The notes beneath the pieces were generated by a model. The model did no database searches and was not told where the DNA came from. It worked only from the letters and a program-made list of their open reading frames with translations. A stretch of DNA of 64,000 nt, taken from NCBI RefSeq assembly GCF_003544935.1, contig NZ_CP032098.1:1798001-1862000 (forward strand), read 5' to 3'. Position numbers and translations under genes: made by a program. Origin of the DNA: Malaciobacter molluscorum LMG 25693. GTDB taxonomy: Bacteria > Campylobacterota > Campylobacteria > Campylobacterales > Arcobacteraceae. This document shows, piece after piece, positions 9,220 through 17,893 of the stretch. The first letter of the stretch is position 1; the number at the start of each line of letters is the position of its first letter.

Positions 9220-10818
9220 TTAATTTATTGGTGGGTTAACAAATTTTGGTACTGTAACAATTAGGTGTGATTTAGCTTCTAAATATTTATTATTTTGAAG
9301 AAAAGTTGCCGTAATCATTAGATTACCCACATTATTAGCCATCAATTTTCTTGTTGGATTGTATCCACCTTCACTTGGAGTAAAAAGTCCAGTATATCTA
9401 TTGATACTACCCGCATACATAATATCTCTATCTTCTTTTGCTTGCTCATCAAATGGTTTCATATTCCAAATAACATTTACAGGTTTAAGTTTTATATCAT
9501 CACTTGTACCTTTTTTGCCATCAGCTCCATTTGAAAAGCCAATTGCTTCAAATTGAGTAAATTCTTTTTTGATTTTTTCAGTTGAAGAACCATATCTTGA
9601 TATTGCATAACCTGGTATAATTTTTAAGTAATCAACTTTGTTATAAATAACAATTGCATCTTTAATAGAAGTATTACCAACTTTTAAATCAAACTGTTTT
9701 ACACTATTTATATCTTTTGCAAGAACTTCTAATTCAATTTTATTTTTTGATTTAGATATTGTTTTTAATAGTTTTAAACTTTTAGGAAGAGTAATATCTG
9801 ATGACAAACTAGAACCTACAATTACAAGTTTAGTTTTATCATTAGATTTAATAGCATTTGGAAAAATTCCTGTAATAACACTTTTTTTATTATCACTTGC
9901 TATACCTTTTAATGATGCCCCCAATTCAGAATGTTCTGTTTGATAAATTCGACCTTCAACTTCAGAATTAATAGGGTTTATATGAAGTATTTGAGAATAT
10001 CTAATACCATTAGCATCTTTTAAAGATATTCTTAACTCACTTTTAGAGTATAAAATAGCTTTACCAGAAGCTTTAAAACTTTTGCCATTTAAATAACTTT
10101 GTTCATAAATAGCAATATAACTATCATCTTTTGCTTTTGTAAGTTTTAATGTAGCATCAAAATCACCATCTTTTGCACTATGCCCTTCAAAAGTCCAAGA
10201 TAAAGGCAATTCATAATTTTTTACTGATTTTAAATAATTTGTCCAAGTTTTTTCTTGTTTACCATATAACTTTTCTAAATAAGGAACAATTTTTTTCTGT
10301 GCAATTCCTAGCCAATCTCTGTCTCTTGCATTTGCTTGAACTTCAAATGAAATAAATTGTGCCACATGAAAGTTAACTAATCCATCCCACTCTTTTGCAG
10401 TTCGTCTTTGTAAACCAATTCTTGCTTGTGAGTGACATCTTATACACATTTGTGTAAAAAGCTCATCAGTTTTCTTTTCTTGGTAATTTGGTGTTTTATC
10501 TAATACATATTTGAAAGGCTTAATCTCTTTAGGTGTTAAACCTTGATTATCAGATAAATATTTTACTACATCTTTTTCTTCTTGTTGTGTTAATAATAAT
10601 CCATGAATTCTTTGCATTCTATTTATTGTCATATACCAACCTTCTGGTGTCTTCCTTTGATCAGAAATACGACTTAAACCATCTTTTAAACTTCCTGTAT
10701 GACAGGCAATACATTTAGTTTCTAATACTTTTGCACCATTGTTTGCATCAACTGCAAACAAGGATACAGAAGATAAAAGCAAACCAAAAGCTATTTTAGA
10801 CAAATTTACATAGTTCAA
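9220..10818 (-). CDS. qhpA: Quinohemoprotein amine dehydrogenase alpha subunit (diheme)
   Basis: The large periplasmic subunit that passes electrons from the CTQ cofactor to an external acceptor while primary amines are oxidised to aldehyde and ammonia. A TTG start at 10818 is preferred: it gives 532 residues, follows AAGGAG by five bases and yields a compact signal peptide ending in SLFA/V. An ATG at 10845 would add nine residues, but has no such site. Two heme c motifs are visible, CIACH (residues 36-40) and CIRCH (125-129), followed by long beta-rich domains as in the family. It is the first gene of the minus-strand qhp operon. Confidence 0.93.
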   Translation of the reverse strand: MNYVNLSKIAFGLLLSSVSLFAVDANNGAKVLETKCIACHTGSLKDGLSRISDQRKTPEGWYMTINRMQRIHGLLLTQQEEKDVVKYLSDNQGLTPKEIKPFKYVLDKTPNYQEKKTDELFTQMCIRCHSQARIGLQRRTAKEWDGLVNFHVAQFISFEVQANARDRDWLGIAQKKIVPYLEKLYGKQEKTWTNYLKSVKNYELPLSWTFEGHSAKDGDFDATLKLTKAKDDSYIAIYEQSYLNGKSFKASGKAILYSKSELRISLKDANGIRYSQILHINPINSEVEGRIYQTEHSELGASLKGIASDNKKSVITGIFPNAIKSNDKTKLVIVGSSLSSDITLPKSLKLLKTISKSKNKIELEVLAKDINSVKQFDLKVGNTSIKDAIVIYNKVDYLKIIPGYAISRYGSSTEKIKKEFTQFEAIGFSNGADGKKGTSDDIKLKPVNVIWNMKPFDEQAKEDRDIMYAGSINRYTGLFTPSEGGYNPTRKLMANNVGNLMITATFLQNNKYLEAKSHLIVTVPKFVNPPIN

Positions 10819-10861
10819 TTTTTCTCCTTGAATGTTACTTCTCATAAATCCTGTTTAATGA

Positions 10862-10931
10862 GAGCTAAATTATAAGAATATAAAACAAAACTGTATTGTA
10901 AATAAACGACATTTATGTATATTAAATATAC
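10862..10931. promoter_or_regulatory. Divergent qhpA/qhpR promoter region with palindrome
   Basis: The roughly 150 bases between qhpA and qhpR hold a perfect TATAAT on the minus strand (positions 10874 to 10869), suitable as the -10 box for the qhp operon, and a 15-base palindrome GTATATTAAATATAC (10917-10931) with 7-base arms and a single central base, placed upstream of that box. A convincing -35 box was not found at the right distance, which would fit an activator-dependent promoter. QhpR is the obvious candidate to bind here, but AraC proteins often use direct repeats, so the palindrome could also belong to another regulator. Confidence 0.4.
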
Positions 10932-10993
10932 TATATTGAATTTTTATTATGGATAATATCTGATATACTTCAAAAAAATATGAAGGAAGTATT

Positions 10994-11818
10994 ATGATAA
11001 GATTTCAATCTTTTAAACCTAAATCAACACTAAAAGAATATATAAAATGTTATTGGATAATTGATGGTAAAAATAATATAAAAGAGTACAAAAAAACTAT
11101 TTTACCGCATGTTGAAGTATGCATTAGCTTTTTATTTCTTGAAAACAAATCTAAAAGAGTCAAAGAAAAAGAGTTTACAAGTGCAATATATATTACTCCT
11201 GCAAAAATTAAAAATTATGAATTAAAAATAAATGGAAGATTTTATTTTATTGATGTTTCATTGCATCCAGGAGTATTTTATGAAATATTCAAAATATCAC
11301 TTTCAAAACTAGAAAAAAGATCATATAATATCAATGAATTGAATATAAAATTTGATGAAAAAGTCATAGATAAAATCAATATAAATAAAGATGAAGAAGA
11401 TAAAATTATAGATATTTTAGATGATTTTTTTTCAAAATTATGTTCAAAAATAATAGATGAGAAAATAGTAGATGACATAAAAAAATTAACATTAAGTTCA
11501 AATCTTAATAAATTTTATAATGAAATAAATCTATCAAATAGACAAATTCAAAGAGAAACAAAAAAAATCACAGGATTAACCCCCAGAACAATACAAAGAA
11601 TATCTAGATTTTATAAAATTTTAAATAATTTAAAAACATTTGATGACATAAACTATTCAACACTAGCACAAAAACTTGACTTTTATGATCAATCACATCT
11701 AATAAAAGAATTTAAATATTTTTCAGGTGAAAATATAAAAAATTTTCTTATTACAAGTAAAAATTATTTGCAATTTGAAAGTGAAGAATATTGTCATCAA
11801 ATACTGAAAAAAGACTAA
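10994..11818 (+). CDS. qhpR: AraC-family regulator, probable QhpR
   Basis: A 274-residue protein with an N-terminal sensing domain containing FYFIDVSLHPG, which resembles the DUF6597-type AraC sensor, and a C-terminal AraC DNA-binding domain: first helix-turn-helix around LSNRQIQRETKKITGLTPRT and a second around YSTLAQKLDFYDQSHLIKEF with the family signature. It is transcribed away from the qhp operon. In known QHNDH loci an AraC-type activator, QhpR, switches on the operon in response to amines, so the same role is inferred. The ATG follows GAAGGAAG by four bases. Confidence 0.82.
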   Translation: MIRFQSFKPKSTLKEYIKCYWIIDGKNNIKEYKKTILPHVEVCISFLFLENKSKRVKEKEFTSAIYITPAKIKNYELKINGRFYFIDVSLHPGVFYEIFKISLSKLEKRSYNINELNIKFDEKVIDKININKDEEDKIIDILDDFFSKLCSKIIDEKIVDDIKKLTLSSNLNKFYNEINLSNRQIQRETKKITGLTPRTIQRISRFYKILNNLKTFDDINYSTLAQKLDFYDQSHLIKEFKYFSGENIKNFLITSKNYLQFESEEYCHQILKKD

Positions 11819-11834
11819 AATCTAAAAATCTAAA

Positions 11835-12005
11835 TTAAGGACGCTTTCCTCTAAGTGCCCTTGATACTGCTGATACTATTAGAAGTAATAAAAATATAAA
11901 AAATAATATTTGTGCAATATTTGCAGCTGCACCTGCAATACCTGAAAAACCTAAAATACCAGCAATTATTGCAAGTATAAAAAAAGTCAATGACCACGAT
12001 AACAT
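11835..12005 (-). CDS. DUF1328 (YtjA-like) small membrane protein
   Basis: A 56-residue protein beginning [16 protein letters not shown] and continuing with [19 protein letters not shown], the signature of DUF1328/UPF0391 membrane proteins, then a second hydrophobic stretch and a basic tail ending in RGKRP. Two membrane helices are expected in the inner membrane. A good AAGGGAGAA site precedes the ATG. In other bacteria these genes respond to envelope or osmotic stress; the neighbouring coiled-coil genes suggest a similar setting, but the molecular role is not known. Confidence 0.85.
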   Translation of the reverse strand: MLSWSLTFFILAIIAGILGFSGIAGAAANIAQILFFIFLLLLIVSAVSRALRGKRP

Positions 12006-12229
12006 TATTTCTCCCTTATAGTTTATTTATTTTAAACATAAACCAATCTAACATATAGGGTATTAATCATAACTAAAAATTAAAATTTAAAAATCTTATA
12101 TAAAAATAATAAATTTACCCTAAGGATTTTGCACTAAAAATTTAACCACTTTGATTAAATAACTATTAATAATATTTAAGCATTGCTTTATTTGCTTTTG
12201 TTATAGTTTATATACGCAAGGAGGTTATT

Positions 12230-12283
12230 ATGAAATATAAATTAGTAAAACAGCCTTTTAATCATAATATTTTAAACCTATAA
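12230..12283 (+). CDS. 17-residue ORF with a perfect ribosome site
   Basis: ATG at 12230, encoding 17 residues (MKYKLVKQPFNHNILNL), preceded by AAGGAGGT, the best Shine-Dalgarno sequence in this neighbourhood, at ideal distance. A TATAGT/TATAT-rich stretch just upstream could be a -10 box. It ends 68 bases before the first coiled-coil gene. It may be a leader peptide or a remnant of a longer small protein; no known family was recognised. The rest of the 12,006-12,351 gap holds an inverted TAGGGTA...TACCCTA pair and AT-rich DNA with nothing else convincing. Confidence 0.35.
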   Translation: MKYKLVKQPFNHNILNL

Positions 12284-12351
12284 TATATAATTAAAATATT
12301 TTATAAAAGTAATAAGAAAAATAAAGTTTAAAAACCTCAAAGGAGAAAATT

Positions 12352-12639
12352 ATGAGTATGAAAAAAGAATATGAAAAGAAATTAGAAGCAAAATTAGACG
12401 AATGGAGTGCCCAAATAGATAAGCTAAAAGCACAAGCCGAGAGTGAAAAAGCTGATAAAAAAATAGAATATCATGAACAAATAGATAAATTGAAATCTAT
12501 GCAAGCAACTGCAAACGATAAACTTACTGAATTAAAAAATTCAAGTGATAATGCATGGGAGGATTTAAAATCAGGTATTGAAAATGCATGGGACTCTCTT
12601 GGTGATGCAATAAAATCAGCAAGTTCTAGATTTAAGTAA
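12352..12639 (+). CDS. Cytosolic coiled-coil protein
   Basis: A 95-residue, highly charged protein with no signal peptide. Heptad-like spacing runs over nearly the whole length (LEAKLDEWSAQIDKLKAQ, then QIDKLKSMQATANDKLTEL), and the end has two AW(E/D)xL repeats (NAWEDLKSGIENAWDSLGDA). Such proteins are often annotated as sll1863-like or ApoE-like stress proteins, but no function is proven. The ATG follows AAAGGAG. It precedes an exported protein of similar design by 35 bases, and the two likely form an operon. Confidence 0.7.
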   Translation: MSMKKEYEKKLEAKLDEWSAQIDKLKAQAESEKADKKIEYHEQIDKLKSMQATANDKLTELKNSSDNAWEDLKSGIENAWDSLGDAIKSASSRFK

Positions 12640-12674
12640 TTATTTTATTATAAACAAAATTAAGGAGATTAAAA

Positions 12675-13127
12675 ATGAAATTAAATGTATATATATTAAT
12701 GATAATGGCATTATTAGGTTTCACAACATTTGCATATGCTCAACCAGAAAATTCAAATATTTCAGTTAAAGAAGTAAAAAAAGATACAAAAGAGTTATTT
12801 AGTTCTATTAGCAATTATACTGTTGATAAAAAAGATCAAGCGATGAAAAGAGTAAAAAATAGTTTAGATAAACTTGATAAAAAAGTTGATGAGTTAGAGT
12901 CAAAAGTTGATAAAAAATGGGATAAAATGAGCAAAGCTGTTCGTAGTAAAACTCGTGAAAACTTAAAAACTCTTAGAAAACAACGTAATCAAGTTGCTCA
13001 ATGGTATGGAAGTATGAAAAATAGTACAGCTGATGCATGGGAAAATACAAAAAAAGGTTTTTCAAAAGCGTATAAAAATTTAGAAGAAGCTTGGGAAAAA
13101 ACAGAAAAAGAGTTTAGCTCTAAATAA
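12675..13127 (+). CDS. Exported coiled-coil protein
   Basis: A 150-residue protein with a signal peptide cleaved near AYA/Q (about residue 22) and a mature part made of heptad-rich helices (SLDKLDKKVDELESKVDKK) and repeated AWENTKK/AWEKTEK segments like those of its cytosolic neighbour. It is probably periplasmic. The shared AW(E/D) repeat hints that the two neighbours come from one ancestral helical protein, sent to two compartments. No enzyme motif is seen. AAGGAG precedes the ATG. Confidence 0.7.
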   Translation: MKLNVYILMIMALLGFTTFAYAQPENSNISVKEVKKDTKELFSSISNYTVDKKDQAMKRVKNSLDKLDKKVDELESKVDKKWDKMSKAVRSKTRENLKTLRKQRNQVAQWYGSMKNSTADAWENTKKGFSKAYKNLEEAWEKTEKEFSSK

Positions 13128-13141
13128 TAAAATAACTTGAA

Positions 13142-13184
13142 CTATAGCAGTTTAACACATTTTAAAAGTGTTAAACTGCTATAG
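13142..13184. terminator. Perfect 17-bp inverted repeat hairpin
   Basis: Arms CTATAGCAGTTTAACAC (13142-13158) and its exact complement (13168-13184) enclose a 9-base loop. It lies just after the exported coiled-coil gene. There is no T-run after it on the plus strand, so it may be a processing or stabilising hairpin rather than a classic intrinsic terminator. Confidence 0.5.
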
Positions 13185-13276
13185 ATATACTACTAAACAT
13201 AGTTTTTATTATCTATCTTTATAGGATTTAATTAGAAAAAAGATATAGTTTTATATAACACCTAAGGAACCTAAAG

Positions 13277-14326
13277 ATGAAAGATAAAAAACAAAATAAA
13301 TTTCAACAAGCCTTTATTTTAATATTATTATTTATAGTTCTTATGGGTTTTATTGGAATGATTAAAGAGTTTTTAGTAGCTCTTGTACTTGCTGCAATAT
13401 TTGCAGGTTTACTATATCCTTTTTATAATAAAATTCTTTTATATTTCAAAAATAGATCTGTATTAGCAGCTTCTACTGTAATAATAGTATCAATTTTAGC
13501 TATAGGTTTTCCACTAGCAATACTTACAGGTATGATAACAAACGAAGCGATATATTTTAGTCAAAAAACAACTCCAATAGTAAAAGAGATTTTAGATGAT
13601 AAATTCTCACTAAGTAAACAACTACCTAGTTGGTTGCCTCTACAAGACAAATTTGGTTCAATAAATGAAACTATTTTAAAAAAAGCTTCTGATGCGACTA
13701 ATGCAATAGGAAGTTGGCTAGTATCAAGTCTATCTAGTGCAACAAAAGGAACAGCTGGATTTCTTATGAGTTTGTTTATTATGTTTTATGCTATGTTTTA
13801 TTTTTTGATAAATGGAAAAAAGTTACTAGATTCTTTCTCTTCTTTATTACCTCTTTCAAAAAAAGATTATGATGAACTTATGAATCGTGGACTTATGGTA
13901 ACTAAAGCATCTCTTAAAGGTATAATTATTATTGGATTTATTCAAGCTTTATTAGTTACATTAGGTTTTTGGGTTATAGGATTTAATGCAGCTGTATTTT
14001 GGGGAAGTGTAGTTTTTATACTTTCAGCTATACCTGGACTTGGAGCACCTATAGTTTGGGTCCCAGCTGTTATCTATCTTATACTTACTGGTAGTATTGG
14101 TTGGGGAATTGCTCTTACTATATGGGGAATAATAGTAGTAGGATTAGTAGATAATCTTTTAAGACCATGGATAGTAGGAAATGATTCGAAATTACCTGAT
14201 CTTGTTATTCTTATATCAATACTTGGAGGAATAGCAACTTTTGGTCCTGTGGGTATTATCTTGGGTCCAGTAATTGCAGCACTTTTAGATACTGTACTAA
14301 ATATTTATAAAAAAAGTTTTAAATAA
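13277..14326 (+). CDS. AI-2E family transporter (PerM/UPF0118)
   Basis: A 349-residue inner-membrane protein with about seven or eight hydrophobic helices. The C-terminal part carries the family pattern: FWGSVVFILSAIPGLGAP, then a GLVDNLLRPWIVG segment and a terminal FGPVGIILGPVIAALL. Members have been linked to autoinducer export, sodium/proton exchange or unknown stress roles, so the substrate is left open. It follows the two coiled-coil genes at about 150 bases and ends in a convergent hairpin with the chemoreceptor gene. Confidence 0.88.
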   Translation: MKDKKQNKFQQAFILILLFIVLMGFIGMIKEFLVALVLAAIFAGLLYPFYNKILLYFKNRSVLAASTVIIVSILAIGFPLAILTGMITNEAIYFSQKTTPIVKEILDDKFSLSKQLPSWLPLQDKFGSINETILKKASDATNAIGSWLVSSLSSATKGTAGFLMSLFIMFYAMFYFLINGKKLLDSFSSLLPLSKKDYDELMNRGLMVTKASLKGIIIIGFIQALLVTLGFWVIGFNAAVFWGSVVFILSAIPGLGAPIVWVPAVIYLILTGSIGWGIALTIWGIIVVGLVDNLLRPWIVGNDSKLPDLVILISILGGIATFGPVGIILGPVIAALLDTVLNIYKKSFK

Positions 14327-14336
14327 ACTATTAACT

Positions 14337-14364
14337 AAGTTGAAGTTATGTTTTACTTCAACTT
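14337..14364. terminator. Convergent hairpin terminator
   Basis: A 10-bp inverted repeat AAGTTGAAGT / ACTTCAACTT with an 8-base loop lies between the convergent transporter and chemoreceptor genes and could end both transcripts. Confidence 0.6.
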
Positions 14365-14376
14365 ATATTAAAAAGT

Positions 14377-16614
14377 TTAAAAACTTTCCCACTCATCATC
14401 ACTGTCTTGTTGTGAAGTAATAACTTTATTTTCTCGCTTTGATTTCTCTTCTTTTTCTATTTTCTTATCTTTTGAGTCTTGTTTTATTTGTGTTGAATTA
14501 TTATTTGTATTCTGTTGTTTCCCCTCTTTTATTTCTATTCTATCTTTACCTAAAAACTCTTTTGCATTTGCATCTGATACTATCTTTTTTGCTATAACAT
14601 CTGTTTCTTCTGCTATTTCATGTGTTTGTGTTGCTATTGATGCATTTTGTTGTGTTTGTTGATCTAAATGCGTTACTGCATCATTTATTTGTGTTATTCC
14701 ACTCTCTTGCTCTTTACTTGCATTTGCTATCTCTTCTATCATTTTATTTGAGCTTTCTATATTTTCTAACAGTTTATCATACCCTTGAATCATCTCTGCA
14801 CTTATATTTTTACCTTCATTTGCTTTAGTTGTCGCATTTTCTACTAATTCTTTAATCTCTTTTGCTGCATCTGCACTTCTACTTGCTAGATTTCGCACTT
14901 CTTGTGCTACTACTGCAAAACCTTTTCCTGCCTCTCCTGCTGTTGCTGCTTCTACTGCTGCATTTAGAGAAAGTATATTTGTTTGGAATGCTATTTGATC
15001 AATTACTGTTATTGCTTCTTCTATTGAGTTTACTTGATTATTTATCTCATCCATTGCAACTGTTGTTTTATTTGCTAATGTTTGTCCTGTTTTTGCAGAG
15101 TTAATTAAATATTCTGCATTACTACTCATTTTCTCTATATTTTCAGAACTACTTATTATTGTACTTGTTATCTCTTCTAATGCTGCTGCTGTTTCTTCTA
15201 AGCTTGCTGCTGCTTCATTTGAACTTTTATTTAATATATCTACATTTGCCAATAATGTATCTGATGCTTTATCTAATGTAACTCCTATTGTTAATGAATT
15301 TTTCAATAATCCTGATATTTCATCTGTTAAGAAGTTTACATTATTTATAAATTCTAGCATATATCCTTCAACATTATTTGTTGATACTTTATTTACAAAC
15401 TTATAATTACTAAACTCTTTTAACAATTTTGACACTGAATCCATATTTGTTTTTATATTTAAAAGCATCATATTTAATGCATCTTTTAATTGTACCAATT
15501 GTGGATTATTAGCTATTGTCTCTAATTGTATATCTATATGCCCTTTTTTTATCTCTTCTACAACCTCTAAGGCATCACTTACTGCTTTATTATCTAATTG
15601 TAAACCTTCATTTATCTTTTTGATATTTTCATTTATTGTATCTGCCATTTGTGCAAATTCATCTTTGCCTTTTATTGATAAAGGTTCAACACTTGAAACT
15701 TCTCTATTTATATATTTAAAAAATGTCAACAATCCTTTTTCAAATTTTTGTAAATTACCCACAATGTTTTTCCCAATAAAAAATAAAACAACAATCATAA
15801 AAACAACAACAAAACTTGTAAGAGCTATACTTATAACCTTTGTTTCTTTGTTTTGTTTTTTGATTTTTTCTTCAAGTTTATTTTCAAGTTCTTTTATAGA
15901 TTTTTCTGTTGCATGAATTGTTTGTCTCAATTCATTTAATAAACCGTTTTGTTCATCTAAACCTTTATTTACTTCACTACTTGCTAAAGCTAAAAAATCT
16001 TTTTTGTAAGATATCAAATCACTTTTCATCTGTTCATTTGTAACAGTAGAAATAAGATTATCAATCTTAGTTTTAAATCTAGTTATATATTTTTCATCTA
16101 GTCTTAACATAAAGTCTTTTTCTTCTTTTCTTAGCTCATAAACAAAAGAAAGTAATTTGTAATTTCCTGATTTTTTTGCATAATCTTGTACTTTATGAAC
16201 ACTATTTCTTAAAGATCCATAGAGTCCAGTTTTTGGAGTTAATCCTTTTTTAGTATCAAGCTCTACTATTTCTAAAAATAACTTTTTATAATCTATCATA
16301 GTTTTATCGAAATTTTTAGTAAATTTTAAAGAAATACCAAACTCCACTAATATTTTATTTAAATGCGAAAGTTGTTTTTCCATCTCTTGAAAAGTAGTAA
16401 TAAAGTCCTGCTTATAAGAAAGATTTTTTCTTGAAAAAAAGTCTTTTTCATACTTTCTTAATATTAATTGATCACTCTTTAAAGAAGCAACTAATGTTCT
16501 AGCTTCAGTAAGTTTATTTAAATTGGAAATACTATGTAAATTTACAAACAATATACTAAATATTGCAGCCAAAACACAGATACTTAAGCCAAGAAATTTA
16601 TTTTTTATACTCAT
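14377..16614 (-). CDS. Methyl-accepting chemotaxis protein, HBM sensor type
   Basis: A 745-residue chemoreceptor. Order: membrane helix (about 8-28); all-helical periplasmic sensor (30-255) with the HBM-domain pattern LRKYEKDFF and [11 protein letters not shown]; second membrane helix (about 260-285); HAMP-like linkers; a signalling domain whose hairpin tip reads [20 protein letters not shown] with [15 protein letters not shown] after it. The extreme C-terminus is DDEWESF, resembling the xWxxF pentapeptide that tethers CheR/CheB. HBM receptors of the McpS type bind organic acids, but the ligand here is unknown. A close paralogue lies at 24,212-26,425. Confidence 0.93.
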   Translation of the reverse strand: MSIKNKFLGLSICVLAAIFSILFVNLHSISNLNKLTEARTLVASLKSDQLILRKYEKDFFSRKNLSYKQDFITTFQEMEKQLSHLNKILVEFGISLKFTKNFDKTMIDYKKLFLEIVELDTKKGLTPKTGLYGSLRNSVHKVQDYAKKSGNYKLLSFVYELRKEEKDFMLRLDEKYITRFKTKIDNLISTVTNEQMKSDLISYKKDFLALASSEVNKGLDEQNGLLNELRQTIHATEKSIKELENKLEEKIKKQNKETKVISIALTSFVVVFMIVVLFFIGKNIVGNLQKFEKGLLTFFKYINREVSSVEPLSIKGKDEFAQMADTINENIKKINEGLQLDNKAVSDALEVVEEIKKGHIDIQLETIANNPQLVQLKDALNMMLLNIKTNMDSVSKLLKEFSNYKFVNKVSTNNVEGYMLEFINNVNFLTDEISGLLKNSLTIGVTLDKASDTLLANVDILNKSSNEAAASLEETAAALEEITSTIISSSENIEKMSSNAEYLINSAKTGQTLANKTTVAMDEINNQVNSIEEAITVIDQIAFQTNILSLNAAVEAATAGEAGKGFAVVAQEVRNLASRSADAAKEIKELVENATTKANEGKNISAEMIQGYDKLLENIESSNKMIEEIANASKEQESGITQINDAVTHLDQQTQQNASIATQTHEIAEETDVIAKKIVSDANAKEFLGKDRIEIKEGKQQNTNNNSTQIKQDSKDKKIEKEEKSKRENKVITSQQDSDDEWESF

Positions 16615-16745
16615 GATTTCTCTTTTTTGTAGATATTTTCTTTATTATACTATATAAATAAATTTCAAAGGATAAAATACTTAACTAAATCTTATATTTT
16701 ATTCTTAATTTATACATAAACTGAAAAAAAATCAAATTTCAAAAA

Positions 16746-17240
16746 TTATAAAACTGCAAGTGCTTTTTCATAATCTGGTTCATCTGATGTATCTGAAACT
16801 TGCTGTGTATATATCACTTTGCCATCTTCATCTATCACAACTATTGCTCTTGAAAGAAGACCTTTTAATAATCCAGTAGTAAAAGTAACCTCATAATCTT
16901 TTCCAAAACTAGAACGAAATGAAGAAGCAACAATAACATTTTCAATACCTTCAGCTGCACAAAAACGAATAGAAGCAAAAGGTAAATCAGCAGAAACACA
17001 AAGCACTTTTACATTTTCATTTTCTGCTGCTTTTTTATTAAACTGTCGTACTGATCTTGCGCAAGTTGGTGTATCAATAGATGGAAAGATATTTAATATA
17101 GTCTTAGAACCTTTTAAATTAGCAAGTGTTATCTCACTTAAATCTGTTTTTACTAAAGTAAAATCAGGAGCAACACTTCCTACTTTTGGTAACTCACCAA
17201 TTGTTTCTACAAGTTGCCCTTTTCTCATAACTTTTGACAT
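16746..17240 (-). CDS. tpx: Thiol peroxidase Tpx
   Basis: A 164-residue atypical 2-Cys peroxiredoxin. The peroxidatic cysteine is in DTPTCARSVRQFN (about residue 60) and the resolving cysteine is in IRFCAAEG (about residue 93). The start MRKGQLVETIGELPKVGSVAPDF and the end match Tpx over the full family length. It reduces hydrogen peroxide and alkyl peroxides with thioredoxin. It appears to be a single-gene unit, with a 130-base gap to the chemoreceptor. No clear PerR box was recognised upstream. Confidence 0.95.
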   Translation of the reverse strand: MSKVMRKGQLVETIGELPKVGSVAPDFTLVKTDLSEITLANLKGSKTILNIFPSIDTPTCARSVRQFNKKAAENENVKVLCVSADLPFASIRFCAAEGIENVIVASSFRSSFGKDYEVTFTTGLLKGLLSRAIVVIDEDGKVIYTQQVSDTSDEPDYEKALAVL

Positions 17241-17474
17241 TTTTATTCCTTATTTAAGTCTTATCTTAGTTTCAATTTTCAGGAATTTTATAACTTTATT
17301 TATTAATAACTCGTTATTTATAATACTATTTTATTTTTTTAATTTAGTATTGACAAAAGAAGACTAAAACAACTTCTAATATCTTCAAATATAACCAAAT
17401 TATAAAGTTTGTAAATAATTCAAAGTTATTGTGAATATAAGGATTTATATTTTTCAATCAAAAGATACTTATCT

Positions 17475-17759
17475 TTACGAGTTTATTTTTTGATAAAAAG
17501 TTTTTAAAAAATCTAGATCAATTGAAGATAACTGTTCAATTATAAAGGTATTTACATTTTTTAAATCACCAAGCTTCTCAATAACTCTAGATAGAAGTAT
17601 AATAATTATATATGATTCATTATTTTTGACTCTTGGATCACGTAGAGGTATAATCTCATCAGCAGCACTAGATAAACGCATAATTCCTTTTTTATGAATA
17701 TTTCCTTCTTTATCTATAAAACCTTCTGGCAATTCAAACTCAAACATTATTTTAGACAT
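17475..17759 (-). CDS. Orphan protein resembling phage-tail/injection-system assembly factor
   Basis: A 94-residue soluble protein: FEFELPEGFIDKEGNIHKKG, then MRLSSAADEIIPLRDPRV, then YIIIILLSRVIEKLGDL. From memory, this order (a strand followed by MRLATAADEI-LPLRDPRV and LLSRVI-LG) is that of small proteins encoded in phage-tail-like and contractile injection loci. No tail genes lie nearby, so this is an orphan or a remnant in the defence island. Its start overlaps the end of a truncated DUF2779-like frame. The family link rests on pattern recall only. The following 17,241-17,474 stretch holds no gene that I can see. Confidence 0.55.
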   Translation of the reverse strand: MSKIMFEFELPEGFIDKEGNIHKKGIMRLSSAADEIIPLRDPRVKNNESYIIIILLSRVIEKLGDLKNVNTFIIEQLSSIDLDFLKTFYQKINS

Positions 17760-17893
17760 AAATTAATCCTTTTTTTTAATATATCCTGTGTTTGTTCATT
17801 TAATAGTGTTAAAACACTTGGCTTATACTTTTTAAGCCAAAGTGCTTTTGGGCATTGTATGCCTTTTGTGTAAAGGGATTTAGATATGTTCAT
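17747..17893 (-). pseudogene. Truncated N-terminus of a DUF2779-type protein
   Basis: Directly after the stop of the helicase gene (TAA then ATG) a frame of 48 residues opens with MNISKSLYTKGIQCPKALWL, the beginning of DUF2779-domain proteins, which are normally several hundred residues long and, as I recall, nuclease-related. The match continues through KYKPSVLT and then stops within about 20 residues. The remainder is missing, and the orphan gene at 17,475-17,759 occupies its place. This looks like a deletion relic of a third gene in the defence operon. Confidence 0.6.

Noticed and set aside
14622-15104. Leu-rich plus-strand frames opposite the first chemoreceptor
   Set aside because: They are antisense shadows of the repeated Asn/Glu/Ala codons in the signalling domain; no ribosome sites and no known family.
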